DNA from: Spirochaetaceae bacterium
GTDB taxonomy: Bacteria; Spirochaetota; Spirochaetia; Treponematales; Breznakiellaceae
DNA length: 5,406 nt
Direction of reading: 5' to 3'
NCBI GenBank assembly: GCA_031258335.1
Contig: JAIRMY010000208.1
Span: 1 to 5,406 of the forward strand
The notes below the pieces were generated by a model that did not search any database, was not told the DNA's origin, and worked only from the letters and a program-made list of their open reading frames with translations. Of this stretch, positions 1 to 5,406 are shown piece after piece. The translations under genes and the position numbers were made by a program. Every line of letters begins with the position of its first letter. The first letter of the stretch is position 1.

Positions 1-776
1 CTGTAATGCCTGAGCCGGGAAAGTATAGTAGGCAACAGCGCCTTAGGCTTAGACGTACAGAGTATTATCGCGCTTGTTAGAGGCGGCTCTTCCAAAATTT
101 TTAACAGTGAGTTACGCGCTGCATCCTGCATACGGTCGGCGTTTTCGATAACCAGCAGTTTACGCCTGCCCGAAGGCGCTATACGCAGCCAGTATGCGGC
201 GTTTCTTATATGAGAAACAGGAATTGCGCCGGCTATTCCCTCGGCTTCGAGTCTTTGCGCCTGTTTAAGCGCCGCGTCGCAGAGCTTGGTAATCTTGTCA
301 TTTTTTTCATCACCGGCTTCGCCGCCGTACAAAAAATTTAACTCCTCCAACGTTTCGTTCAGCGTTTCAAGCAGGCTGTTGTATTTACTGACTTTTGGGT
401 CATCCGCCAATAATACAGGCGAAAATCTGATTAAAAGTTTACGGACGGCGCGTAAAAACAAAGTTCTGGAAGATAAGACCGTCGTATCACGGAGCAGGGC
501 GGCGCGGGCTGCGGCTATCTCTTGGGAAAAAGGGCGCGGACCTGTTACAACGATGTCCTCGTGCGAAAGGAGGCGGTGCAGGGCGCAGGCATGGCAGCGG
601 CAGTTCCACGGCGCTCCGTCCGTTTCGCATGAAAAGGCGCGTCCTATTTCAAGCGCCGCCGTCCCCTTTCCCGATGCGGGCAGCCCCTCAAAAAGCATGG
701 CCGGGGCAAGCGTATTGTCAAGAATGTCGGACAGCAAACGTGCGGTAACAGGCTGGGCTATAATGTTTTCAAACAA
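1..776 (-). CDS. holB: DNA polymerase III delta-prime subunit (clamp loader), 3' end outside window
   Basis: Delta-prime is a subunit of the clamp loader that opens the beta sliding clamp and loads it on primed DNA. The visible 258 residues give an AAA+ fold. A Walker A-like GLPASGKGT lies at residues 31-39. A Cys cluster at 50, 59, 61 and 64 sits where the zinc module of DnaX/HolB lies. A Walker B-equivalent LLVIENADRM is at 207-216, where the acidic DE pair is replaced by EN, as expected for the non-hydrolysing delta-prime. The family signature NSLLKILEEPP is at 222-232, followed by a sensor-1 region and TILSRL, near the SRC motif of the family. An extra stretch of several tens of residues (about 98-183) separates the Cys module from Walker B. 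The start is TTG at 776-774, immediately after the cvpA stop and in the same frame. GGAGG at 789-785 lies 8 nt upstream, and no in-frame start lies between. The C-terminal domains are off the window. DnaX is the alternative, but the weak Walker B and context favour HolB. Confidence 0.87.
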   Translation of the reverse strand, partial: MFENIIAQPVTARLLSDILDNTLAPAMLFEGLPASGKGTAALEIGRAFSCETDGAPWNCRCHACALHRLLSHEDIVVTGPRPFSQEIAAARAALLRDTTVLSSRTLFLRAVRKLLIRFSPVLLADDPKVSKYNSLLETLNETLEELNFLYGGEAGDEKNDKITKLCDAALKQAQRLEAEGIAGAIPVSHIRNAAYWLRIAPSGRRKLLVIENADRMQDAARNSLLKILEEPPLTSAIILCTSKPKALLPTILSRLRHY

Positions 777-1316
777 TTACCGTTCCTCCGTGTCTATACC
801 GTCCACATCTTTCCCGTCCGCCGGTGTAATCAAAGGCGGATTTTTACGCATCTCATACGCCGATTCAATATTACCGGGTAAAAATCTATCGTAAACGCTG
901 TTTTTTAAAACCGCGCCGCCGTCAAAGAGCGGCTGAATGTTTATCACAAATATAACAAGCGCAACGGCGAGAAGCCCCTCCAAAATACCAAACAGTACGC
1001 CCAAAAAATGATCCAGCCCCCCAAGTTTTATTCTATTAACAATATCTTTTAGTATAAAAGTAATAATTTTATCCACTATGAACACAATCAAAAATAATCC
1101 GGCAAACGCCAAAACTTCCGGCAGTATTTTTACATCTTCTAATATTTTTGTCCGCACAAAGGTGGCGCCTTCGTTGTAAAAGTTGATGGCAAAGAGCAGT
1201 CCGAGTATCAGCCACGCAACGCCAAAGAGTTCTTCCACAAAACCGCGCAGGGCGGACCTCACGGTAATAATCAATATCAACATGGTAAAGGCAATATCAA
1301 CAGGAGCGTATATCAC
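777..1316 (-). CDS. cvpA: CvpA family integral membrane protein
   Basis: This 179-residue protein has four predicted membrane helices at about 4-20, 29-47, 65-88 and 101-127, followed by a polar C-terminal tail of about 50 residues. Helix count, length and the Asp near the start of helix 1 (PVDIAF) match the CvpA (colicin V production) family of inner-membrane proteins. The family's biochemical role is not settled; it has been linked to colicin V export and envelope stress resistance. The start is GTG at 1316-1314, which overlaps the murG stop as GTGA. GGGAG at 1328-1324 lies 7 nt upstream. The stop TAA (779-777) is followed with no gap by the TTG start of holB. Translational coupling in both directions is likely. 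The family call is secure, but the cellular function is not readable from sequence. Confidence 0.85.
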   Translation of the reverse strand: MIYAPVDIAFTMLILIITVRSALRGFVEELFGVAWLILGLLFAINFYNEGATFVRTKILEDVKILPEVLAFAGLFLIVFIVDKIITFILKDIVNRIKLGGLDHFLGVLFGILEGLLAVALVIFVINIQPLFDGGAVLKNSVYDRFLPGNIESAYEMRKNPPLITPADGKDVDGIDTEER

Positions 1317-2434
1317 AGGTCTTCTCCCAGGACTTCGTTCAGGATATGCCGCGCTATCACCGGAGCGCCGCGCACCGTTCCAACCTGCGCCGCAACCGCT
1401 GCCATCGCGGTCAACCGGCCTCTGTCTTTCGCCAACTCGTCCAGCAAAGCAACAAATTCTTCGGCGGACGGTCGTATCAGCACACGCGCCGCCCCCTTTT
1501 TTTCAAAGAATTTGGCGTTTTCAACTTGGTCGCCCCTAGTCGCTTCCCCGCTCAGCGGTATGAGCGCCATAGGCTTCCCGGCGGCGGCGCATTCCCAAAG
1601 AGTCCCCGCCCCGGCCCTCCCAGCCACGAGAGATGCGGCGGCAAGCACATCAGGCATCTCGTTCATAATATACGGTATCCGTATATAAGGTCCGCTCAAT
1701 TCTCCCCCTGTGGGCGGGGCTTCATCTTGATCCATGCCGGTCTGATGAACGACAAAAAAATTTTTTGTCAATTTATCAATGCTGGATTCTACAAGATCGT
1801 TTATCTCTTTTGCCCCCTGACTCCCGCCCAAGACCAGCAGTACCCTTTCATCCGCCGGAATACCAAGAAAAGAACGTCCCTTTTCTGGATTCGCGGCATA
1901 GAATTCTTCCCTTATGGGATTGCCGCTTAAAACTATTTTTTCCTCGTATTTTTTGGGAAAGAATGAAGCGGTTTGATTATATGAGACAAAAATTTTTTTG
2001 GCGAAACGCGCGTTGATTTTCGTGGCAAGCCCCGGGGTAAAATCCGATTCGTGGGTAAACACCGGAATACCCAGTACAAACGCGGCGGCGGCGGGCGGTA
2101 CACTGGTGAAGCCGCCTTTGGAAAAAAGCAACGCCGGCCTATATTTTCTCAACAACAGAAGCGATGAAAAAAAACCGGCTATGATTCTGAAAATATCGGT
2201 GAAATTTCTAAACGAAAAATACCGCCTGAGTTTGCCGCTGCTGATTTCAAGGAATTCTATTCCCGCGTTTTCGACAATGAGGCGGTCGGATTTATTTTTG
2301 GATCCCAGCCAGATGATTCTACAGCGGTGCATATCCATGAGGGCCTGTGCGACTGCCAGTCCGGGATAAATATGCCCCCCTGTCCCGCCTCCGGTAAACG
2401 CGATTACAATCTTTGCAGCATCATTGCCACTCAT
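1313..2434 (-). CDS. murG: UDP-GlcNAc:undecaprenyl-PP-MurNAc-pentapeptide GlcNAc transferase (MurG)
   Basis: MurG adds GlcNAc from UDP-GlcNAc to lipid I, giving lipid II, the last cytoplasmic step of peptidoglycan precursor synthesis at the inner face of the membrane. The 373-residue form shows the N-terminal glycine loop TGGGTGGHIYPG (14-25, with the conserved His21) and SKGGFTSVP at 105-113. HESDFTPGL (128-136) is a variant of the HEQN motif with Asp for Asn. GNPIREEF lies at 171-178 and VLGGSQGA at 201-208. The UDP-GlcNAc-binding segment GRAGAGTLWE (272-281) is followed by GDQVENA (301-307). Length is typical for the family. I chose ATG 2434 because it overlaps the upstream stop as ATGA and gives the usual short N-terminus. 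ATG 2467 is in frame, adds 11 unconserved residues and would overlap the upstream gene by 37 bp. There is no clear Shine-Dalgarno before 2434, so translation probably depends on coupling to the upstream gene. The gene is intact. Confidence 0.96.
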   Translation of the reverse strand: MSGNDAAKIVIAFTGGGTGGHIYPGLAVAQALMDMHRCRIIWLGSKNKSDRLIVENAGIEFLEISSGKLRRYFSFRNFTDIFRIIAGFFSSLLLLRKYRPALLFSKGGFTSVPPAAAAFVLGIPVFTHESDFTPGLATKINARFAKKIFVSYNQTASFFPKKYEEKIVLSGNPIREEFYAANPEKGRSFLGIPADERVLLVLGGSQGAKEINDLVESSIDKLTKNFFVVHQTGMDQDEAPPTGGELSGPYIRIPYIMNEMPDVLAAASLVAGRAGAGTLWECAAAGKPMALIPLSGEATRGDQVENAKFFEKKGAARVLIRPSAEEFVALLDELAKDRGRLTAMAAVAAQVGTVRGAPVIARHILNEVLGEDL

Positions 2435-3066
2435 ATTTGTTTTAGTTCTTTGAGGCGGGAGATACATATATCACCGGCAACGGCAATATCTTCGGCGCTG
2501 AACGCCAAAGGAAAATTATCGTCAAAAAGAATCTGCGCCTTTGCGGGAAACTCATCATCGCCTTTCCAGATTATTATACTCATAAATATTCCGTTCAAAA
2601 ATTCAAAACGCCATCCGCATTCTTTGCCTGCGATGTTTTCCGCGTTCAACTGTTTATGTCTTTCAAATATTTCGGAAAAACTCTCAGGGTCGCCGCCGAA
2701 CATACGCTCGACACGCTTGATGCAGCGTCCTTCAAAATTGCGGAAGTACAGATTTCCCCAGGGAATTTCACTGTACGAAAGCTGCCTGCCGCCCGGCGCG
2801 GTCCAGCGCCCCTTGCAAAGGTAACGCAGTACAAGGACGCGGACGGCCTCATCACGGATAAGGCTCCCCGCCTCCCCGCGTAGTTCAAAGTCTGGAAAAT
2901 CGGCGATGTACTCCGTTCCCATGAGCCGCAACGAAAAACCGCCGCCTGTAAAACGCAGGTTACACCTCGCGGCGGTTTCCAGCGGATCAAGCTCCCGGTA
3001 AACCCCGGAGTAATGCGTGTCCGCCCGCTCTTTCCAATCTTTTGGGCTGCTTATAGGCTGTGGCAT
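2431..3066 (-). CDS. DUF3786-like protein of unknown function, first gene of the murG operon
   Basis: A 211-residue soluble protein with no signal peptide or membrane segment. The pattern resembles DUF3786. LVLRYLCKGRW (78-88) is followed by a region corresponding to the FRELPGG-type motif, here LSYSEIPWGNLYFRNFEGR (96-114). A C-terminal core IIWKGDDEFPAKAQILFD (165-182) is followed by the AEDIAVAG helix (191-198). The family assignment is from memory of these motifs; no function is known to me. The ATG at 3066 is the first ATG in frame. It has no Shine-Dalgarno upstream (the preceding bases read TATCCTC) and sits inside a dyad. An in-frame TTG at 3126 would extend the protein by 20 residues, but that extension reaches the edge of an IS relic and looks non-coding. 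The stop TGA (2433-2431) overlaps the murG start, so the gene probably drives murG translation. It is intact and uses the same codon style as its neighbours. Confidence 0.68.
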   Translation of the reverse strand: MPQPISSPKDWKERADTHYSGVYRELDPLETAARCNLRFTGGGFSLRLMGTEYIADFPDFELRGEAGSLIRDEAVRVLVLRYLCKGRWTAPGGRQLSYSEIPWGNLYFRNFEGRCIKRVERMFGGDPESFSEIFERHKQLNAENIAGKECGWRFEFLNGIFMSIIIWKGDDEFPAKAQILFDDNFPLAFSAEDIAVAGDICISRLKELKQI

Positions 3067-3081
3067 GAGGATAAGCCTATA
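3052..3081. repeat. Inverted repeat spanning the start codon of the DUF3786-like gene
   Basis: The arm TATAGGCT at 3052-3059 is the exact reverse complement of AGCCTATA at 3074-3081, with a 14-nt loop. The ATG of the minus-strand gene (3066-3064) lies in the loop. In the mRNA this would be a hairpin displaying the start codon; in DNA it could be an operator. Eight-base arms can arise by chance, so function is only inferred. Confidence 0.35.
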
Positions 3082-3125
3082 CCTTACACTGGCGTTTTTC
3101 AAGGGGAGGCGGGAAAATCTCAGCA

Positions 3126-3155
3126 ATTATACTTTTATGAGGTGGGGGAAGTCAG
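3126..3155 (-). promoter_or_regulatory. Candidate promoter for the DUF3786-murG-cvpA-holB operon
   Basis: On the minus strand a perfect -10 hexamer TATAAT lies at 3131-3126. The hexamer CTGACT at 3155-3150 matches the -35 consensus TTGACA at 4 of 6 positions, with an 18-bp spacer. Transcription would begin near 3119, giving a leader of about 50 nt before ATG 3066. It is the best sigma-70-type match I found upstream of this operon. It lies at or inside the left edge of the transposase relic, so it may have come with the element or been created at the junction. A weaker alternative on the same strand is TTGAAA at 3102-3097 with TAGGCT at 3079-3074, which would start transcription almost at the ATG. 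Confidence 0.45.
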
Positions 3156-3523
3156 GGAATTGATAGAAACGGCGGAGTATGAAGTCCGCGCAAAGAAACG
3201 GGAACAGGATTTCAGCAGGAATCGTAAAATGCCGTTCAAAAAGCTGATGTGGTTTATGCTCAACATCGTACATGAGTCAGCAGGCATACAGTCTGGCTCG
3301 GAAAAAAGAAAAGTGGGAAGCATTTCAGGAATTGTTCCGAGCGAGCGTGAGGGGAAGCTATAACGAGGAATTGAAGGACAGGCGTGGGTATCTTTTGCTT
3401 GAGATAGATGGGAGCCACATCTTGCTGCCGCCGGATGACGCTCTAAGAGAGTATTACGGGGCGACCGGGCACGAGAATAGCGCCGCGACCGCGCGGGCGT
3501 CAGCGCTGTACGATATGCTGACG
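3126..3523 (+). pseudogene. Remnant of an IS4-type (DDE) transposase, internally deleted and truncated
   Basis: Two reading frames carry pieces of one transposase. Frame 1 (about 3126-3268) gives YFYEVGEVRELIETAEYEV, then a basic DFSRNRKMPFKKLMWFMLNIV, like the N-terminal part of IS4-type transposases. The reading then jumps to frame 2 at 3272, with MSQQAYSLARKKEKWEAFQELF, the SkqAfskARkK-type helix that follows. In the family about 20-25 residues normally separate these blocks, so I infer a small deletion with frameshift near 3268-3272. Frame 2 continues to the strand holding the first catalytic Asp, LLLEIDGSHI (GAT at 3407-3409), and then ALREYYGATGHE. Homology seems to stop at about ALYDML (near 3523). 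The second catalytic Asp, the YREK-like Glu region and the right end are all missing. The protein cannot be active. The left boundary is approximate, because the sequence before 3126 belongs to the opposite-strand gene. Confidence 0.75.
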
Positions 3524-3591
3524 CTTTTCTTACCACATCTTTCATTTTTTTCTCCTCCTATGTCAACTTTACACCAGGACACGACAAGACT
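3524..3591 (-). other. Orphan translation start: strong Shine-Dalgarno with a truncated reading frame
   Basis: On the minus strand AGGAGG (3559-3554) lies 8 nt before an ATG at 3545-3543, followed by MKDVVRKA. At about 3523 the sequence becomes the antisense of the transposase relic. The frame stays open to 3135 only as a Ser/Arg/Pro-rich shadow, so just the first 7-8 codons look genuine. Upstream is a TTGACA (3566-3561) and a GTGTAAAG run. The layout suggests the 5' end of a gene, perhaps the transposase of a second insertion sequence with its terminal repeat, cut off by the neighbouring relic. I cannot name the family. Confidence 0.4.
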
Positions 3592-3593
3592 CT

Positions 3594-3607
3594 CCATTTT
3601 CCATTTT
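3594..3607. repeat. Tandem heptamer CCATTTT x2 in the divergent intergenic region
   Basis: Two exact copies of CCATTTT (3594-3600 and 3601-3607) are followed by the related CAATTCTC. This resembles short, degenerate C/A-plus-T-run repeats that occur dispersed between genes in some bacterial genomes. Within this window it occurs once. The rest of 3608-3662 is G-rich, and no gene, RNA or clear promoter is visible there beyond the ribosome binding site of the next gene. Confidence 0.35.
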
Positions 3608-3662
3608 CAATTCTCTGTAGGGGGGCGGGCGTGCCGATATAGAAGGTAGGGGGTTTTTGAGA

Positions 3663-4877
3663 ATGGGGGAGTGGAAAAATATTCTTCTAGTTGGTTGTTT
3701 GATCTATCTTTTGAGCTTTTTGACACCGGGCCTTATGGGAACGGATGGGGTGAAATTTAAGGCGCAAACTGGTGAGCCTTATATCATGGTGGAGCGTTCT
3801 GATTTTTCGCGGTACGACAACGGGAAGTATTTGGGGCATGTTTACCGCGAGGCGCGGGCGGCTATCAACCCGTCCGGTACGGAGAGCGACGGGTCTACAC
3901 GGTACAAGGGGAGTTTCATCGTGATGGAAGAGACGCGGAGGGATATGAGGCAAAGCGCGCGGGCGGTGAACGCCGTGGTGTCCGTGAATTTTACGCTGAA
4001 CGCCGAGGGTGCGATGCGGATTAGCGATGACATGGGTTTTCCCGCAGTACGCAACTTTCCTGTTTACCGGCAGACCGGCGTAACCGAGGGGGCTACATGG
4101 AGGGCGGAAGGACAGAGGGCGCTTGACCCGCTCAACGAGGGGAGGACGGTGATTGCCCCGTTCACGGCGGTGTACGAGTACAAAGGGGTAGAGGACTACA
4201 AGGGCGTACAGGTTCACCGCATAGAGGCGAGCTACAGGTCGGACGCCAATTTTTCGGCGGCTGACTCGCTGCCGGGCGCGGCGTACACAGAGGGTGCTGT
4301 TCTGACAAATTTAGAGGGGAGGCACGATGTTACGATACTGGTTGCTGTCGAAAACGGGATGATGTTGCTCTCGCGGGACAATCTGGACGAGACTTTTTCG
4401 TGGAATGACGGCAAGAGCGTAAGGTTTAGGGGTTTTACCCTCTGCTTCGCGCGGGGTATAAGTCCTGTTGACGGTGGAAAAATCGAGGAAAACATAGGGG
4501 ATACTGCCGGGCTGGAACTGGAGGCTGTTGATGCCGGGCTGCGCCTTTCGATAAGCGGGCTTCAATTCAAAAGCGATTCAGAGGAACTGCTCCCCTCCGA
4601 GACGGGACGTCTGGACCGTATAGCCGCCTCGCTTGCCGGCATAGAGGGCAGAACATTTCTTGTCGAGGGGCACACCGCCGCCACGGGGAGGCCGGATGCC
4701 GAGTTGAAGCTGTCCATAGAACGGGCAAAATGTATTGTTGACCAGCTTGCGGCGCGGGGAATTCCGCAGGGGCGTTTCATATACAAGGGCTGGGGCGGCG
4801 CGAAACCGGTTGGGGATGACTCCACAGAAGAGGGACGGGTGATGAACCGCCGCGTCGAGATTACCATACTCGATTGA
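3663..4877 (+). CDS. Exported protein with C-terminal OmpA-like domain (Tp0624-like)
   Basis: A 404-residue envelope protein. Residues 1-26 form a signal peptide or membrane anchor (Lys5, hydrophobic 7-25, possible cleavage after GLMG). Residues 30-290 form a beta-rich region that I recognise only through likeness to the treponemal protein Tp0624. The segment GVTEGATWRAEGQRALDPLN (143-162) and the YEYKGVEDYKGVQVHRIEA stretch after it are typical. Residues 295-404 are an OmpA-like domain: LQFKSDSEELLPSETGRLDRIA, LVEGHTAATG (333-342), LSIERA (355 region, with the conserved Arg) and NRRVEITI (395-402). Such domains normally hold peptidoglycan, but the key Asp of GHTD is Ala339 here. ATG 3663 was chosen over in-frame TTG 3657 because GGTAGGGGG (3645-3653) ends 9 nt before it. 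It is divergent from the murG operon and intact. The early Cys12 is too close to the N-terminus for a normal lipobox. Confidence 0.85.
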   Translation: MGEWKNILLVGCLIYLLSFLTPGLMGTDGVKFKAQTGEPYIMVERSDFSRYDNGKYLGHVYREARAAINPSGTESDGSTRYKGSFIVMEETRRDMRQSARAVNAVVSVNFTLNAEGAMRISDDMGFPAVRNFPVYRQTGVTEGATWRAEGQRALDPLNEGRTVIAPFTAVYEYKGVEDYKGVQVHRIEASYRSDANFSAADSLPGAAYTEGAVLTNLEGRHDVTILVAVENGMMLLSRDNLDETFSWNDGKSVRFRGFTLCFARGISPVDGGKIEENIGDTAGLELEAVDAGLRLSISGLQFKSDSEELLPSETGRLDRIAASLAGIEGRTFLVEGHTAATGRPDAELKLSIERAKCIVDQLAARGIPQGRFIYKGWGGAKPVGDDSTEEGRVMNRRVEITILD

Positions 4878-4899
4878 CCGGTTGAAATTCCCCCTAGCA

Positions 4900-4923
4900 T
4901 ATACCCCGCAAAATTGGTATACT
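4900..4923 (+). promoter_or_regulatory. Extended -10 promoter for the helicase gene, overlapped by an inverted repeat
   Basis: TGG plus TATACT (4915-4923) fits an extended -10 element (TGnTATAAT, five of six in the hexamer). No good -35 is seen 17 bp upstream, which extended -10 promoters tolerate. The initiation site would be near 4930, only 3-5 nt before ATG 4934. An inverted repeat TATACC (4900-4905) with GGTATA (4916-4921), 10 nt apart, covers the -10 and could be an operator. All of this is inferred from sequence. Confidence 0.45.
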
Positions 4924-4933
4924 TTTAACATTG

Positions 4934-5406
4934 ATGGAATTTTCAACACTTGCCATACACGAGGGTCTGAAAAAGGGACTTGCCGAGGCGAATTTTATCA
5001 CCGCCATGCCTGTTCAGGCGCAGGTTATTAGTAGCGCGTTCAGCGGGCGTGATTTGTACGTACAGTCGCAGACAGGCACCGGTAAAACGCTTGCCTATCT
5101 TATCGTAATTATGCAGAGGCTCATAACGGAGCCCGCCCTGGCCGGGCGTAAGGCGTTAATAATGGTTCCCACGCGGGAGTTGGCGGTACAGGTCGAGGAG
5201 GAGGCCCAGCTTTTGGGTAAGTACCTTCCGTTCAAAACAGGTTCTTTTTACGGCGGAGTCGGTTATGGCGTACAGCAGCGGACGCTGAAAGACGACGCGC
5301 AGATCCTGGTCGGTACGCCGGGGCGCGTACTCGATCTTAACGCTTCCGGTTATATGAATCTCATGGGTATAGCGTTTCTCGTCCTGGACGAGGCGGACAG
5401 GATGTT
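4934..5406 (+). CDS. DEAD-box ATP-dependent RNA helicase, N-terminal part (runs off the window)
   Basis: DEAD-box helicases unwind short RNA duplexes using ATP, in ribosome assembly and mRNA decay. The 157 visible residues cover the first RecA-like domain. A Q motif region begins FSTLAIHEGL (3-12) and reaches AMPVQAQVI (24-32), with Val-Gln in place of the usual Pro-Ile-Gln context. Motif I is SQTGTGKT (45-52) and motif Ia PTRELAVQ (79-86). A GG pair is at 107-108, motif Ib TPGRVLDL is at 128-135 and motif II LDEADRM is at 151-157, where the window ends. All catalytic residues in view are intact. The N-terminus is short, as in RhlE/CshA-like members, but the subtype cannot be set without the C-terminal domain. 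The ATG at 4934 has no Shine-Dalgarno (upstream bases are ACTTTTAACATTG). It is 56 nt beyond the OmpA-domain gene, with no evident terminator between. Confidence 0.93.
   Translation, partial: MEFSTLAIHEGLKKGLAEANFITAMPVQAQVISSAFSGRDLYVQSQTGTGKTLAYLIVIMQRLITEPALAGRKALIMVPTRELAVQVEEEAQLLGKYLPFKTGSFYGGVGYGVQQRTLKDDAQILVGTPGRVLDLNASGYMNLMGIAFLVLDEADRM

Noticed and set aside
286..894. Plus-strand open frame of 202 codons opposite holB
   Set aside because: It is Ser/Arg/Pro-rich, has no recognisable domain, and lies antisense to the well-supported holB and the end of cvpA.
2435..2467. Upstream ATG of murG at 2467
   Set aside because: It would add 11 residues not typical of MurG and overlap the preceding gene by 37 bp, whereas ATG 2434 gives an ATGA junction and the usual N-terminus.
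3013..3125. Start of the plus-strand frame that runs into the transposase relic
   Set aside because: This part is antisense to the DUF3786-like gene and shows no transposase similarity. The relic begins near 3126.
3135..3545. Minus-strand frame of 136 codons starting behind a strong Shine-Dalgarno
   Set aside because: Only the first 7-8 codons look genuine. From about 3523 it is the antisense of the transposase relic, with shadow-like composition, so I did not call it a gene; the start itself is recorded as a separate feature.
3638..3643. TATAGA as a -10 box for the OmpA-domain gene
   Set aside because: It lacks the conserved final T and any -35 at the right distance, and its start site would fall inside the Shine-Dalgarno.
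3684..3698. Possible lipobox (LVGC, Cys12) in the OmpA-domain protein
   Set aside because: The hydrophobic segment before the Cys is only about six residues and most of the hydrophobic stretch lies after it, so a lipoprotein signal is unlikely.
3687..4217. Minus-strand frame of 176 codons opposite the OmpA-domain gene
   Set aside because: It is His/Arg/Pro-rich without any domain and is antisense to a gene with clear signal peptide and OmpA motifs.
4876..4899. Rho-independent terminator after the OmpA-domain gene
   Set aside because: Only a six-base palindrome ACCGGT is present, with no stable GC-rich stem followed by a T run.

Overview
No organism name is given. The gene content and order, the protein style and the roughly balanced base composition suggest a spirochaete of the Treponema type with moderate GC, for example a gut or termite-gut treponeme. 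This is inference from recognised protein families, mainly the MurG–CvpA–delta-prime gene order and an OmpA-domain protein resembling treponemal Tp0624. No search could be run.

Left half (1–3066, minus strand): a tightly packed operon read leftwards. It starts with a DUF3786-like protein of unknown function, then murG (the lipid II-forming glycosyltransferase), a CvpA-family four-helix membrane protein, and holB (clamp-loader delta-prime subunit, cut by the window edge). The junctions are an ATGA overlap, a GTGA overlap, and a stop codon directly followed by a TTG start. All four genes are therefore probably co-transcribed and translationally coupled.

Middle (3067–3662): a divergent intergenic region filled mostly with mobile-element debris. 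A plus-strand relic of an IS4-type transposase (about 3126–3523) has an internal deletion/frameshift and lacks its C-terminal half. It abuts an orphan minus-strand gene start with a strong Shine-Dalgarno and only about 8 plausible codons, possibly the end of a second insertion sequence. A perfect TATAAT box at the left edge of the relic points toward the murG operon, so transposon debris may supply or carry that operon's promoter.

Right half (3663–5406, plus strand): a complete exported protein with a C-terminal OmpA-like domain, in which the usual peptidoglycan-binding Asp is replaced by Ala. It is followed by the first 157 codons of a DEAD-box RNA helicase. The helicase has an extended -10 box so close to its ATG, and no Shine-Dalgarno, that a leaderless mRNA is plausible.

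I saw no tRNA, rRNA, CRISPR array, defence system or clearly new multi-gene system. The main points of interest are the IS scar and promoter arrangement, the altered OmpA site, the possible leaderless start, and the uncharacterised protein leading the murG operon.
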